Shown here one piece after another: positions 26,737 through 36,025 of a stretch of 64,000 nucleotides of DNA (positions are counted from its first letter, which is position 1; each line of letters starts with the position of its first letter). A program made the position numbers and the translations under genes. Under the pieces are notes generated by a model that was not told the origin of the DNA, made no database searches, and saw only the letters and a list, made by a program, of their open reading frames with translations. Source of the DNA: Chitinophagaceae bacterium (lineage in GTDB: Bacteria > Bacteroidota > Bacteroidia > Cytophagales > Cytophagaceae); contig JAQBNS010000037.1 in assembly GCA_028288405.1 (NCBI GenBank), forward strand, positions 36,746-100,745, in the 5' to 3' direction.

Positions 26737-28551
26737 CTATTTTTCTTGAGCGTATTGGTATGCTAGTCTATACGCCTTATCGTAATAGATGCCTAAATTC
26801 TGCCAGTCAAAATGTTCGGAAGCATTCTCTGCGCGGTTACGTTGTGCGATACGTTCTCTGCGGGTTTGCTGAACAAAGGCAAACAACTGATTGGCCAATT
26901 GCTCGGCGGCATCATAATAACCCTGCGTTCTGCGGTTCACCACGTAAATACCTTTTTCTTCGTTTTGAGGAATGTTGTTCAATACATAATCTCCGAAACC
27001 AGATAAGTCACTGGTTACTGTTGGCACACCGGATGCGATAGACTCCAGTGGTGTATAGCCCCACGGCTCATAGAAGCTAGGAAACACACCCAAGTGACAA
27101 CCTCTGACAAACTGATGGTATTCCATACCAAACAATGGATTGGAAGAGGTGATGAAGTCCGGATGGTACACCACCTTTACTTTATCTTCTGCGTTGTTGA
27201 CCATGTTGGCCTGACGAAGGAAACCTAATATTTCATCCTGTGCATCGTATACCAAATTGTGTGTGACAACAATCGGCAATTCGGTTGACTTCCAGGACAA
27301 CAAATTTCTGCGCAATCTCAGTTTCCAGTAATCGTCAACAAAGTTACTCAAGTCCGGAAGTTTCAAATCATTGGACGCAGAAGCCGCTTGAAATAAACGA
27401 TCGTGCACCTGATCGACGATCGAGTCGCAGGTACGTCTGATCTCTTCCATTACCGCACGCGATTGCAATACCAAAGGATTGATGGTATGGAACGGCTGCT
27501 TGGTCACGAAGAACATCACCACCGTCATGTCCATATTGGCTTCACGCATTTTCCAGTTGAGTCTGGCCAATGCTTCCAAGGTCATGTCAAATCCTTTGTT
27601 GCGGTATTCGTAGCGACCGGAAGTGAAAAAATAAAGTGTTTTATCTAAATCAAATTTATAACTCTGGAAGAAGTGACCAATGATGAATTGATTGATCTTA
27701 TCCTTGTATTCCTTGTGTAAGTTCTGGAACTCATGCAAGGCCGTAAAACGCTCGATGTTCAAACCATTTGGCAGGATCAGATCCGGCGTACGCCCCAGCA
27801 GGTAAGTACATTCTTTTGCCGTTACATCACTGACTGTGGTAAAGACATTGGCACCATGTGTAGCGGCACGCTCTATGTATACAGCCGGTTCAATGTTAAA
27901 GTTACGCGCCTCTGCCATCCAATCGAAGTAAGGCAGGTGATCGTAGAAGTCACCATCGTTCATGGCCAGGTAACGGCCTAACATCGTGGCGTGTGTGGTG
28001 AAGATGGTAGCGATCGGTAATTTTTCGTAACGAATTTCAGGAATCGCAGTACCCACCATCCATTCATGGAAGTGAGCCAGGATCTGTTTTTCAGGACCCA
28101 GAGTATGGTGCAGTTCTCTGAAAAACTCTTTCACGGTAAAACCAAACGCGATGACCTGGTTCAGCAAATCATCATGATCCGGAGTAGCAATGCCATGGTG
28201 TTCCCATAAGCCATATTTGATTTCACCGAGGCGATTGAATACACTGTAAGGATTGATCAGTACCACTTTCGGTCTGCCTGATACCAGCCAGTACCCGTAG
28301 TGCACTTCCATACCTTTATCTCTCATCGCAAGGACTGCCTTACCGATCGGATCATCGTAATTGGATTCCGGTTCAAATTCAGCAGAGGCTTTATTGGGGA
28401 AATAAGGACCGACCAAACAATAGTGATCTTTCCAGATCTCCATCATCGTGGGCACTTTGGAGCGTATTACGGTGTAAATACCTCCTACCTGGTTACATAC
28501 CTCCCAAGCTACCTCGACCAACTGCGAGGACGTAATGTAATTTCCTGACAT
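26737..28551 (-). CDS. Glycogen synthase, GT3 (eukaryotic-like) family
   Basis: 604 residues, cytoplasmic. It extends alpha-1,4-glucan chains from a nucleotide-sugar donor for storage. The N-terminal 'VAWEVCNQVGGIYTVIRSK' is the donor-site lysine region of glycogen synthases, here in the GT3 form with 'QVGGIYTVIRSK' rather than GT5 'KTGGL'. The C-terminal 'FPSFYEPWGYTPLESIASG' is the conserved E-x7-E element. Length fits the GT3 proteins of Bacteroidota, which lack the eukaryotic regulatory tails. The gene is preceded 60 bp upstream by a phosphatase gene that may share its transcript. Confidence 0.92.
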   Translation of the reverse strand: MSGNYITSSQLVEVAWEVCNQVGGIYTVIRSKVPTMMEIWKDHYCLVGPYFPNKASAEFEPESNYDDPIGKAVLAMRDKGMEVHYGYWLVSGRPKVVLINPYSVFNRLGEIKYGLWEHHGIATPDHDDLLNQVIAFGFTVKEFFRELHHTLGPEKQILAHFHEWMVGTAIPEIRYEKLPIATIFTTHATMLGRYLAMNDGDFYDHLPYFDWMAEARNFNIEPAVYIERAATHGANVFTTVSDVTAKECTYLLGRTPDLILPNGLNIERFTALHEFQNLHKEYKDKINQFIIGHFFQSYKFDLDKTLYFFTSGRYEYRNKGFDMTLEALARLNWKMREANMDMTVVMFFVTKQPFHTINPLVLQSRAVMEEIRRTCDSIVDQVHDRLFQAASASNDLKLPDLSNFVDDYWKLRLRRNLLSWKSTELPIVVTHNLVYDAQDEILGFLRQANMVNNAEDKVKVVYHPDFITSSNPLFGMEYHQFVRGCHLGVFPSFYEPWGYTPLESIASGVPTVTSDLSGFGDYVLNNIPQNEEKGIYVVNRRTQGYYDAAEQLANQLFAFVQQTRRERIAQRNRAENASEHFDWQNLGIYYDKAYRLAYQYAQEK

Positions 28552-28610
28552 CTAAAAGTGTTTTAATGCAATGCTTATGGTTTACGACCGAATGGCAATC
28601 CTGTTACTAA

Positions 28611-29282
28611 TTAATCACAATTTTTTTGAACAACAAAATGATTGGTCTGAGGAAAATAAGCCAGGAGCTGATTCAAGCCTTCTCTTTCAAACACACATCC
28701 ATTGTCAATATTGATTTCATAGTCCTGATCTTTGCGACGGATCATGTCCTCAATACTTGTCAACACCGTCGGAGTATGTCCATGAATGACAGGTCTTCCA
28801 CCGGTTCTTAGCGGATCGATGTCCATCTCCCGTTCCCAATACATGCTTTCTCTATCGGAGAAGAGATCTTCATTGGAAAAATTGAGTGCGGCATGTACAT
28901 AAAGAGCGTTTTCATCTTCGAAATGGTCGATGGTATTTTTAATCAGTTCGATGTACACAGCAGGAATCTCCCGAACCCTATGTACGCCAAAACTATGGAG
29001 CGTAGCATCGCCGCCGGCTCTGATAAATCTGGGTTCCAGATTAGGATCTCGCAGCGCATCGAGGAACATGACTTCATGGTTGCCGCGAAGAATCGTTAAC
29101 CGTTGACTTTTAGCGCGAATAGATAAAAAAAGATCCAGCACTTCTTTCGAGCGTGGACCTCTGTCAATTAAATCACCCAGAATCAGTAAATGATCCGTTG
29201 GCTGGTAATGAATGCTATGAAGTAATTTTTCTAGGGTAAGGAAACAGCCGTGTATATCCGATATGACAATGGTGCGGCTCAT
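28611..29282 (-). CDS. Metallophosphoesterase / Ser-Thr protein phosphatase-like
   Basis: 223 residues with every core motif of calcineurin-like phosphoesterases: 'ISDIHGC' (GDxHG-type), 'LGDLIDRG' (GDxVDRG), 'LRGNHEVMF' (GNHE) and 'VIHGHTP'. It is close to bacterial PrpE/PphA-like protein phosphatases or diadenosine tetraphosphatases; the exact substrate cannot be decided from sequence. No signal peptide. Four bases separate it from the glutathione peroxidase gene upstream, indicating an operon. Confidence 0.85.
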   Translation of the reverse strand: MSRTIVISDIHGCFLTLEKLLHSIHYQPTDHLLILGDLIDRGPRSKEVLDLFLSIRAKSQRLTILRGNHEVMFLDALRDPNLEPRFIRAGGDATLHSFGVHRVREIPAVYIELIKNTIDHFEDENALYVHAALNFSNEDLFSDRESMYWEREMDIDPLRTGGRPVIHGHTPTVLTSIEDMIRRKDQDYEINIDNGCVFEREGLNQLLAYFPQTNHFVVQKNCD

Positions 29283-29286
29283 GTGC

Positions 29287-29886
29287 TTACAAAGAATCTA
29301 CTATATCCGCCGATAATGGTTTTACTGTAGAAGGATAGAACTTTAGCAACTGACCGTTTTCATCGATCAGGTATTTACAGAAGTTCCAGCTCGGTGCTTT
29401 ATCGTTCCAACCATTTTTAGCCGGATCGGTTAACCATTTGTAAAGAGGGTGAATGTTAGAACCTTTCACTTCTACTTTCTCCATCAATTGGAAGGTCACA
29501 TGAAACTTCGTGCTGCAGAAATTCTTGATGGTTTCCGTTGATCCGGGCTCTTGTCCGCCAAAATCATTGCAAGGAAAACCTAACAACACTACCTTATTTC
29601 CATACTTCACATGAAGCGCCTCAAGATCCTCATATTGAGGAGTAAACCCACATTCTGAAGCTGTATTGACAATCAAAATCTTCTTGCCTTTGAACTGGTG
29701 AAGATCTAAATCAACGCCATCGATTGTTTTTACTTTGATGGAATAAAAGTCTTCTTTCGAAGCGACCTTCTCCTCAGAAGAACCCGGATTACTTTTAATG
29801 CTTCCGAAGCAGGAAGTCAAAAACATAAGAAGAGAATAGCCTAAGCCCATAAGTGTTGTATTAAGGATGGATGATTGATACAGCAT
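29287..29886 (-). CDS. Glutathione peroxidase-family lipoprotein
   Basis: 199 residues from ATG at 29886. A longer in-frame start at 29961 would overlap argS and hide the signal sequence, so the shorter form is chosen. 'LLMFLTSC' at about 19-26 is a probable lipobox. The thioredoxin-fold peroxidase motifs are 'NTASECGFTPQY' (peroxidatic Cys79 in place of selenocysteine), 'GFPCNDFGGQEPG' and 'WNFCKYLID'. It should reduce peroxides using thioredoxin-like donors in the periplasmic face of the membrane. argS ends 2 bp before it. Confidence 0.88.
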   Translation of the reverse strand: MLYQSSILNTTLMGLGYSLLMFLTSCFGSIKSNPGSSEEKVASKEDFYSIKVKTIDGVDLDLHQFKGKKILIVNTASECGFTPQYEDLEALHVKYGNKVVLLGFPCNDFGGQEPGSTETIKNFCSTKFHVTFQLMEKVEVKGSNIHPLYKWLTDPAKNGWNDKAPSWNFCKYLIDENGQLLKFYPSTVKPLSADIVDSL

Positions 29887-29888
29887 GA

Positions 29889-31673
29889 TTACATTTTTTC
29901 TGGTACCTCTATACCTACGAACAACATCGCCTCCCGGATTGTTCGTTTCGTAAGTGTGCAAAGTATCAGACGGTAAGCTTGTTCTGCAGGCGTATTGTGA
30001 CCGATGATCGCCAATTCATTATACATGCGGTTAAATTCCTTGGCCAAGGCGTAAACATAATTAGCCACCAAGGCCGGAGAGTATGTTTCGGCTGCTTCTT
30101 CTGTCTTCACCGGGAAATCTTTCAACAGAGCCAACACATTACGCTCCGCTTCGTGCACGACATAATCCAATTGAATGTCTGCTGCCGAAGGCAATACCTT
30201 CAATTGAGTCGCTTTTCTTAAGATGGCAGAGATACGCGCATGCGTGTATTGAATGAAAGGTCCGGTGTTGCCCTGGAACTCTACCGACTCATCCGGATTG
30301 AAGAGCATGGATTTCTTAGGATCCACTTTCAACAAGAAATATTTCAGAGCGCCTAAACCCAACATGCGGTAAAGCTTGTTGGCCTCGTCGCTGGAGAAAT
30401 CTTCGATCTTACCCAATTCGCGCGTACGAGCTTCCGCTGTGGTGATCATTTCCTGTACCAGGTCATCGGCATCAACGACCGTACCTTCTCTTGACTTCAT
30501 TCGGCCTGAAGGAAGGTCCACCATGCCATAAGACAAATGATAAATCCCTTCTGCATAAGGACGACCCAATTTCTTTAAGATATGTTTGAGGACTACAAAA
30601 TGGTAATCCTGTTCATTTCCTACGACGTAGATAGAACGGTCCATATTGAACTCCTTGTATTTGAGATCTGCAGTCCCCATGTCCTGGGTAATGTAAACAG
30701 AAGTACCGTCACCACGCAAGACCAACTTCTGATCAAGCCCTTCAGCAGTGAGATCGATCCATACCGAACCGTCTTCTTTCTTGAAGAAGACACCGGCCTT
30801 CAATCCTTCTTCTACCGTTGTCTTACCCAGCAAGTAAGTATCTGACTCGTAGTACATTTTATCAAAGTCTACTCCGATATTTCGGTAGGTTTGATCGAAA
30901 CCTTCGTACACCCAGCCGTTCATGGTTTTCCAAAGCTTGATCGTTTCCGGATCACCGGTTTCCCATCTCAACAGCATGTCCTGAGCGGCCAGCATGATCG
31001 GCGCCTTCTTCTTGGCTTCGTCTTCCGTTTTTCCTTCTTCCATTAAAGCCTTGATCTCTTTGCGGTATGCCGCATCGAACAAGACATAATACTTCCCTAC
31101 CAAATGATCGCCTTTTAAGCCGGAACTTTGCGGTGTTTCACCGTTGCCTTCTTTCTGGTAAGCAATCATGGACTTGCAGATGTGAATGCCCCGGTCGTTG
31201 ACCAGGTTTGCTTTCACTACATTGTATCCGCAGGCTTTTAATATTTCAGCGATAGAATAACCTAAGAAATTATTTCTCAGGTGTCCAAGGTGCAAAGGCT
31301 TGTTCGTATTGGGAGAAGAATATTCTACCATGACTTTTTTACCAAGGCCTTGCATTGGCTTAGGAATACCATTGGTATAAAAATCCGACAACAACTGATT
31401 CCAATAACTGTTCGCTAAGACCAGATTGAGAAATCCTTTGACAATATTGAAGGATGTAATGCCCGGAACATTCGCTATTAAATAACTACCTAACGCAGCG
31501 CCCAGGTCTTCAGGCTTTTTACCGGTAGCTTTTAAAAAGGGAAACAAGACAAAAGTCAGGTCTCCTTCAAATTCTTTTTTCGTTTCCTGCAAAGCCAGTT
31601 GTGCTTCCGGAACAGTAATCTGATGCTGTGTAGTAAAGTATGATTGGATAGCGTGCGCTATTTTCTTTTCCAT
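29889..31673 (-). CDS. argS: Arginyl-tRNA synthetase
   Basis: 594 residues, class I aminoacyl-tRNA synthetase charging tRNA-Arg. The HIGH motif appears as 'HLGHLRNNFLG' at about 132-142, preceded by 'VEYSSPNTNKPLHLGH'. A KMSK-like loop appears as 'GRMKSREGTVVDADDLV'. The C-terminal DALR anticodon-binding domain covers about 475-594 ('FIQYTHARISAILRKA'). Length is typical. It is divergent from arginine decarboxylase, with 146 bp between the chosen starts. Confidence 0.95.
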   Translation of the reverse strand: MEKKIAHAIQSYFTTQHQITVPEAQLALQETKKEFEGDLTFVLFPFLKATGKKPEDLGAALGSYLIANVPGITSFNIVKGFLNLVLANSYWNQLLSDFYTNGIPKPMQGLGKKVMVEYSSPNTNKPLHLGHLRNNFLGYSIAEILKACGYNVVKANLVNDRGIHICKSMIAYQKEGNGETPQSSGLKGDHLVGKYYVLFDAAYRKEIKALMEEGKTEDEAKKKAPIMLAAQDMLLRWETGDPETIKLWKTMNGWVYEGFDQTYRNIGVDFDKMYYESDTYLLGKTTVEEGLKAGVFFKKEDGSVWIDLTAEGLDQKLVLRGDGTSVYITQDMGTADLKYKEFNMDRSIYVVGNEQDYHFVVLKHILKKLGRPYAEGIYHLSYGMVDLPSGRMKSREGTVVDADDLVQEMITTAEARTRELGKIEDFSSDEANKLYRMLGLGALKYFLLKVDPKKSMLFNPDESVEFQGNTGPFIQYTHARISAILRKATQLKVLPSAADIQLDYVVHEAERNVLALLKDFPVKTEEAAETYSPALVANYVYALAKEFNRMYNELAIIGHNTPAEQAYRLILCTLTKRTIREAMLFVGIEVPEKM

Positions 31674-31819
31674 AACAATTCGGTAATCTCTCTTTGTGTC
31701 AAGACGGGCACAAAAATGCTAAAAAATCGGTGAATATCCACCATGGTAAAGATATAGCCTTTGACTCTTGGAGAAATATGCATTTTAATGCATTATTGCG
31801 ACCAAATTATCAGATAGAA

Positions 31820-33211
31820 ATGGACAGGTACGTTGACCTTATAGATCAAACCTTTTACTTCCCTACGGAAGAGTTTCAATTGGAAAACAATCAATTATCT
31901 TTCAACGGCGTACCGCTGATGGAAGTCATTGAAAAATACGGCACACCGCTGAAGTTAACTTATCTGCCAAAGATCAGTTCGCAAATTCAAAAAGCGAAAG
32001 GCTTTTTCAAAGATGCCATTGAAAAGCACAACTATCAGGGAACCTATACCTACTGCTATTGCACCAAGTCCTCGCACTTCAGCTTTGTATTGGAAGAAGC
32101 CTTGAAGAATGACATACACATCGAAACGTCTTCAACATTCGATATCCCGATTGTTCGTATTTTGTTTGACAAAGGAAAGATCACAAAAGACACTTTTGTA
32201 GTCTGCAACGGGTATAAAAAAGAAACTTACACGGACGCCATCTCTGACCTGATCAATGACGGATTCAATTGCATACCGGTCCTGGATCACCTGGAAGAAT
32301 TGGATGCTTACGAAGCAGGGGTAAAAGGAAGCTGCAACATTGGTATTCGTATGGCAACAGACGAAGAACCGAAGTTTGAATTTTACACGTCTCGCTTGGG
32401 TATTCGTTACAACGATGTCATTGATTTCTACAACAACCGCATCGCCAACAATCCTAAATTCAAATTGAAGATGATGCACCTGTTCATCAACACAGGCATC
32501 AAAGATACAACCTACTACTGGAGTGAATTAAGACGCTTCCTTTACAAATACTGCGAATTGAAAGCGATCAATCCTGATCTGGATTCCATCGACATCGGCG
32601 GTGGCTGGCCGATCAAAACATCTGTGCATTTCGATTACGATTATGCGTACATGACCAATCAAATTGTAGAAACCATCAAACGCATCTGCGAAGAAAAAGG
32701 CGTTCCTACGCCCAACATCTTTACAGAGTTCGGAAGTTTCACTGTCGGAGAAAGCGGTGCCGCGATCTATTCGGTATTGGGTTCTAAATTACAAAACGAC
32801 AAAGAAGAGTGGTACATGATCGACAGTTCGTTCATTACTACCCTGCCCGATGTTTGGGGATTGAATCAAAAGTATTTGTTGTTGCCGGTCAACAACTGGG
32901 ATAAGCCTTATGATAAAGTGAAGTTGGGGGGCATCACCTGCGACAGCATGGACTACTACAACTCGGAAGCACACGTGAACATGGTGTTCATGCCGAAGTT
33001 ACAACCTAAGGAAAAACAATACATCGGCTTCTTCCACACCGGCGCTTACCAGGAATCACTGGGCGGATACGGCGGTATACACCATTGCCTGGTGCCTGCA
33101 CCGAAACAGATCCTGATCAACAGAGACGAACAAGGTAAACTCGAATACAAACTCTTTGCGGAAGAACAGGACAAAGAGAGTATGTTGAAGATCCTCGGTT
33201 ATATTAAATAA
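31820..33211 (+). CDS. Biosynthetic-type arginine decarboxylase (PLP-dependent)
   Basis: 463 residues from ATG at 31820. An in-frame start at 31694 adds 42 residues of poor quality, and the Bacteroidota family normally begins just before 'YVDLIDQTF', so 31820 is chosen. It converts arginine to agmatine for polyamine synthesis. The PLP-barrel lysine region is 'GTYTYCYCTKSSHFSFVL', and the phosphate-binding region is near 'DIGGGWP'. The protein is shorter than E. coli SpeA and has the group-specific tail 'FFHTGAYQESLGGYGGIHHC', which includes the Cys-free 'GAYQE' active-site segment. It is cytoplasmic. Confidence 0.85.
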   Translation: MDRYVDLIDQTFYFPTEEFQLENNQLSFNGVPLMEVIEKYGTPLKLTYLPKISSQIQKAKGFFKDAIEKHNYQGTYTYCYCTKSSHFSFVLEEALKNDIHIETSSTFDIPIVRILFDKGKITKDTFVVCNGYKKETYTDAISDLINDGFNCIPVLDHLEELDAYEAGVKGSCNIGIRMATDEEPKFEFYTSRLGIRYNDVIDFYNNRIANNPKFKLKMMHLFINTGIKDTTYYWSELRRFLYKYCELKAINPDLDSIDIGGGWPIKTSVHFDYDYAYMTNQIVETIKRICEEKGVPTPNIFTEFGSFTVGESGAAIYSVLGSKLQNDKEEWYMIDSSFITTLPDVWGLNQKYLLLPVNNWDKPYDKVKLGGITCDSMDYYNSEAHVNMVFMPKLQPKEKQYIGFFHTGAYQESLGGYGGIHHCLVPAPKQILINRDEQGKLEYKLFAEEQDKESMLKILGYIK

Positions 33212-33229
33212 ATAGCATTCAAGAAGAAA

Positions 33230-33320
33230 GGGACGAGCTAGGAGCAAGGAGGAACGAAATCGATCGTACCTCCTTGCTCCTAGCTCGTCCCTTCTTATCG
33301 TACCTCCTTGCTCCTCGCTC
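33230..33320. repeat. Family A palindrome, copy A2
   Basis: Arms 33230-33257 and 33264-33291 pair with one mismatch around AATCGA. A third, partial right-arm unit (TCGTACCTCCTTGCTCC) follows at about 33298-33315. The units differ from A1 (GCAAGGAGG for GCTAGGAGG), and the change is mirrored in both arms. It lies between convergent genes. Confidence 0.85.
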
Positions 33321-33321
33321 T

Positions 33322-33834
33322 TTACTGCTCAATAATCCACTTCGCAGCGTCCAACAAATCTTTTGCTATGAAATCCGCGGGTTCACTTGGGTGTCCTTCT
33401 TCGTGAATGTGCACAGTGGTTAAACCAATTTTTCTGGCCGGTACCAAATCCCTTCCACGATCACCTACCATGTATGACTTCGAGATGTCGATATCATGTT
33501 TGGCGATTGCTTTTTCAAACAACAGCGAACCCGGTTTACGGCCCAATGAATTGGTGAATGTTTGATGATACGGGCTGTAAAAAATATCATCGATCAGATG
33601 CCCTGTTATTTCATGCATGTAAGCATGGCATTTCGTCACATCCTCATGACCATAAATTCCTTTGGCGATACCGGATTGGTTGGTGATCAAGACTAATAAG
33701 TAGCCATTGTCGTGCAGTAACTGCAACGCTTCTTTTACCCCTTTGACCAATACAAACTGTTCAACTTTGTAAGTATAATTGACATCGTCGATGTTGATCA
33801 CTCCGTCTCTATCTAGGAAAACACATTTGCGCAT
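33322..33834 (-). CDS. HAD-IIIA phosphatase, GmhB-like
   Basis: 170 residues. HAD motifs: 'FLDRDGVINIDD' (nucleophile Asp), 'LVLITNQSGIAKG' (motif II), 'GRKPGSLLFEKA' (motif III Lys) and 'MVGDRGRDLVPARK' (motif IV). This resembles heptose/histidinol bisphosphate phosphatases that act in ADP-heptose supply for LPS. The zinc-binding cysteines usual in GmhB ('CPHH' and 'CxCRKP') are absent: the matching segment reads 'YSPYHQTFTNSLGRKPG'. Its exact substrate is therefore uncertain. Confidence 0.75.
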   Translation of the reverse strand: MRKCVFLDRDGVINIDDVNYTYKVEQFVLVKGVKEALQLLHDNGYLLVLITNQSGIAKGIYGHEDVTKCHAYMHEITGHLIDDIFYSPYHQTFTNSLGRKPGSLLFEKAIAKHDIDISKSYMVGDRGRDLVPARKIGLTTVHIHEEGHPSEPADFIAKDLLDAAKWIIEQ

Positions 33835-33846
33835 AGTAATAAGTAA

Positions 33847-33920
33847 TGTGAAGGATGAAGGGTGAAGAGTGAAGGGTGAACAGTGAGAACAATCCGTTCA
33901 CCCTTCACTCTTCACCACTT
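33847..33920. repeat. Short-tandem-repeat palindrome, family D (GGTGAAGAGTGAA type), copy D1
   Basis: Left arm 33847-33886 consists of GTGAAGGGTGAAGAGTGAA-like units; the right arm 33896-33917 is TTCACCCTTCACTCTTCACC. The copy lies between two divergent genes (GmhB-like and PPOX), so it is in promoter territory and is not simply a terminator. Confidence 0.85.
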
Positions 33921-33968
33921 ACTATTGTCCTCAAAAATAGTTAATATTGACGAAAACATAACCACCTC

Positions 33969-35279
33969 ATGATCGCAATCATCGGCGCAGGTATTTCCGG
34001 ATTGACATTGGCTTATCGCTTGCAGCAGCAAGGAACGCCTTATATCCTTCTGGAATCCAGCGCAATGCCGGGCGGATACTTGCAAACAGAGGTTCAAAAA
34101 AACAGCGTGCTGGAAAAAGCGGCTAACTCTATTTTGGCGGATCAGTTGGTACTCGATTTCATCCAGGAACTCGGATTGAGTCAGGAAGTGGTGGAAGCCA
34201 ATGCCATCAGCAAAAAACGCTACGTGTATAAAAACGGTAAGTACCGCGCACTCCCATCCGGTCCGTTGAGTTTACTGTTTGGTTCTTTTTTTTCTTTTCG
34301 GCAACGAGTCAACATTTTTAAAGAATACTTCAATACAACGCCTTACCGGAAAGACTATACACTGTATGATTTGGTGAATGAACGTTTCGGCAAAGAGATT
34401 GCTGATTACGCCCTTGATCCTTTTGTATCCGGTGTGTACGCCGGTAATCCGAAGGAATTGCTGGCCGATTTATGTTTTCCTGTACTTGGAAAAAACATGA
34501 ACACTTATGGCTCCATACTCAAGGGCTTTATAAAAAATCCTCCAAAACGCAGAGTGTCTTTGACCTTTGAGAGAGGATTGCAAACACTCATTCAAACACT
34601 GGCTTCTAAAGTCAACAACAAGCGTTACGATTCTGCAGTCAAAAGCATACAACCCATAAATGGGAAATGGAATCTGGTAGTAAACTATCAGCAGGCAACA
34701 GAAAATATTTCGTGTGATCAAGTCGTATTTGCTTTACCCGCATACGAAGCGGCAACGATTATACGTTCCTACTCCGAAGCATGGGCCACTCGTTTTGAAG
34801 CCATTGAATACCCGATGGTCAGGAACATGCATTTGATTTATAAGAAAGAACAATTCGGCTTGGAGCCCAAAGGTTTCGGAGCGCTCCATCCACGTGTTGA
34901 ACCGTTATATACGGCCGGTGTAATCTGGAACTCTTCTACCTTCAATGATAGAACACCCAAAGATGAAATCCTGCTGACCTGCATGGTGACCGAAAAGAGA
35001 ACACCTGAGGTGACCACCATGAGTGATCAGGAAGCGGAAGCAGCCATTCTGAAAGAAATCAAACACTTGTACAGAATCAAAGGAGAACCCTTGTTTTCAC
35101 AAACCCGATTGTGGAAAAAAGGCATTCCTCAATACACCGTCAAAATGACAACTATTTTGAACCACTGTGAAGAATTAGAAAAAATGAATGTTTATATTTG
35201 TTCTAATTGGCCCTATGGTATCAGTATCACGGACTGCATACACCGTGCGCATGACTTAGCGGCAAAATTTAAAGCATAA
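33969..35279 (+). CDS. Protoporphyrinogen/coproporphyrinogen oxidase
   Basis: 436 residues, FAD-dependent oxidase of late haem synthesis. The Rossmann FAD motif is at the very N-terminus ('AIIGAGISGLTLAYRLQ') and is followed by 'LLESSAMPGGYLQTE'. The central 'DPFVSGVYAGNP' is a hallmark of HemY/CgoX-type oxidases. The C-terminal 'VYICSNWPYGISITDCIH' closes the FAD site. I cannot tell HemY from the coproporphyrin-specific form. A GT2 gene follows after 14 bp. Confidence 0.87.
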   Translation: MIAIIGAGISGLTLAYRLQQQGTPYILLESSAMPGGYLQTEVQKNSVLEKAANSILADQLVLDFIQELGLSQEVVEANAISKKRYVYKNGKYRALPSGPLSLLFGSFFSFRQRVNIFKEYFNTTPYRKDYTLYDLVNERFGKEIADYALDPFVSGVYAGNPKELLADLCFPVLGKNMNTYGSILKGFIKNPPKRRVSLTFERGLQTLIQTLASKVNNKRYDSAVKSIQPINGKWNLVVNYQQATENISCDQVVFALPAYEAATIIRSYSEAWATRFEAIEYPMVRNMHLIYKKEQFGLEPKGFGALHPRVEPLYTAGVIWNSSTFNDRTPKDEILLTCMVTEKRTPEVTTMSDQEAEAAILKEIKHLYRIKGEPLFSQTRLWKKGIPQYTVKMTTILNHCEELEKMNVYICSNWPYGISITDCIHRAHDLAAKFKA

Positions 35280-35293
35280 TTACTACATCCTAC

Positions 35294-36025
35294 ATGCAGT
35301 CACCCGCCTTAGTAGTTATACCAACGTATAACGAGATTGAAAACATCGAAGCCTTGTTGCAGCGCATTTTCGCTTTGCAAGAGCGATTCGATGTATTGAT
35401 CATTGATGACGGTTCTCCTGACGGGACTGCAGGACTTGTTAAGCAACTTCAACCTACTTACCACGAGCGTCTTTTCTTAGTAGAAAGAAAAGGCAAATTA
35501 GGACTTGGTACTGCGTATATCAGAGGATTTGAATGGGGCCTGGAAAAAAAATACGATTACATCTGTGAGATGGACGCCGACTTCTCTCACGATCCCGATG
35601 ACCTGGTACAACTTTACCGTACCTGTATTGACAAGAAGGCTGACCTGGCAGTAGGTTCCCGTTACATCCATGGCGTAACGGTTGTGAATTGGCCGATTAG
35701 CCGTGTACTCATGAGTTACTTCGCCAGTGTCTATGTACGCACGATCACAGGCATGCCGGTGCAAGATGCTACAGCCGGTTTCAAATGTTATTCTCATAAA
35801 GTGTTAGAAACGATTCCTTATAAAAATGTACAGTTTTTAGGTTATGCGTTTCAAATAGAAATGAAATTCCTGACCTGGAAATACGGATTTAAGATCATTG
35901 AAGTACCCATCATCTTCAGAGACCGTACCAAAGGCACTTCCAAAATGTCTACCGGTATTTTTACAGAAGCCTTTTGGGGAGTGATGATGATGAAGGTGAA
36001 GAGTTATTTTAAATCTTACCATTGA
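35294..36025 (+). CDS. Polyprenol monophosphomannose synthase-like GT2 glycosyltransferase
   Basis: 243 residues. GT2 motifs: 'VVIPTYNEIENIE', 'LIIDDGSPDGT' and the metal-binding 'EMDADFSHDPDDL'. The C-terminal 'IIEVPIIFRDRTKGTSKMS' is typical of DPM1-type enzymes that load mannose or glucose onto polyprenyl phosphate. There is no membrane anchor domain. It probably supplies a lipid-linked sugar for envelope glycosylation. It is likely co-transcribed with the PPOX gene. Confidence 0.85.
   Translation: MQSPALVVIPTYNEIENIEALLQRIFALQERFDVLIIDDGSPDGTAGLVKQLQPTYHERLFLVERKGKLGLGTAYIRGFEWGLEKKYDYICEMDADFSHDPDDLVQLYRTCIDKKADLAVGSRYIHGVTVVNWPISRVLMSYFASVYVRTITGMPVQDATAGFKCYSHKVLETIPYKNVQFLGYAFQIEMKFLTWKYGFKIIEVPIIFRDRTKGTSKMSTGIFTEAFWGVMMMKVKSYFKSYH

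Noticed and set aside
31694..31819. Upstream start for arginine decarboxylase
   Set aside because: Extra residues are not typical of the family and would take up the promoter region shared with argS.
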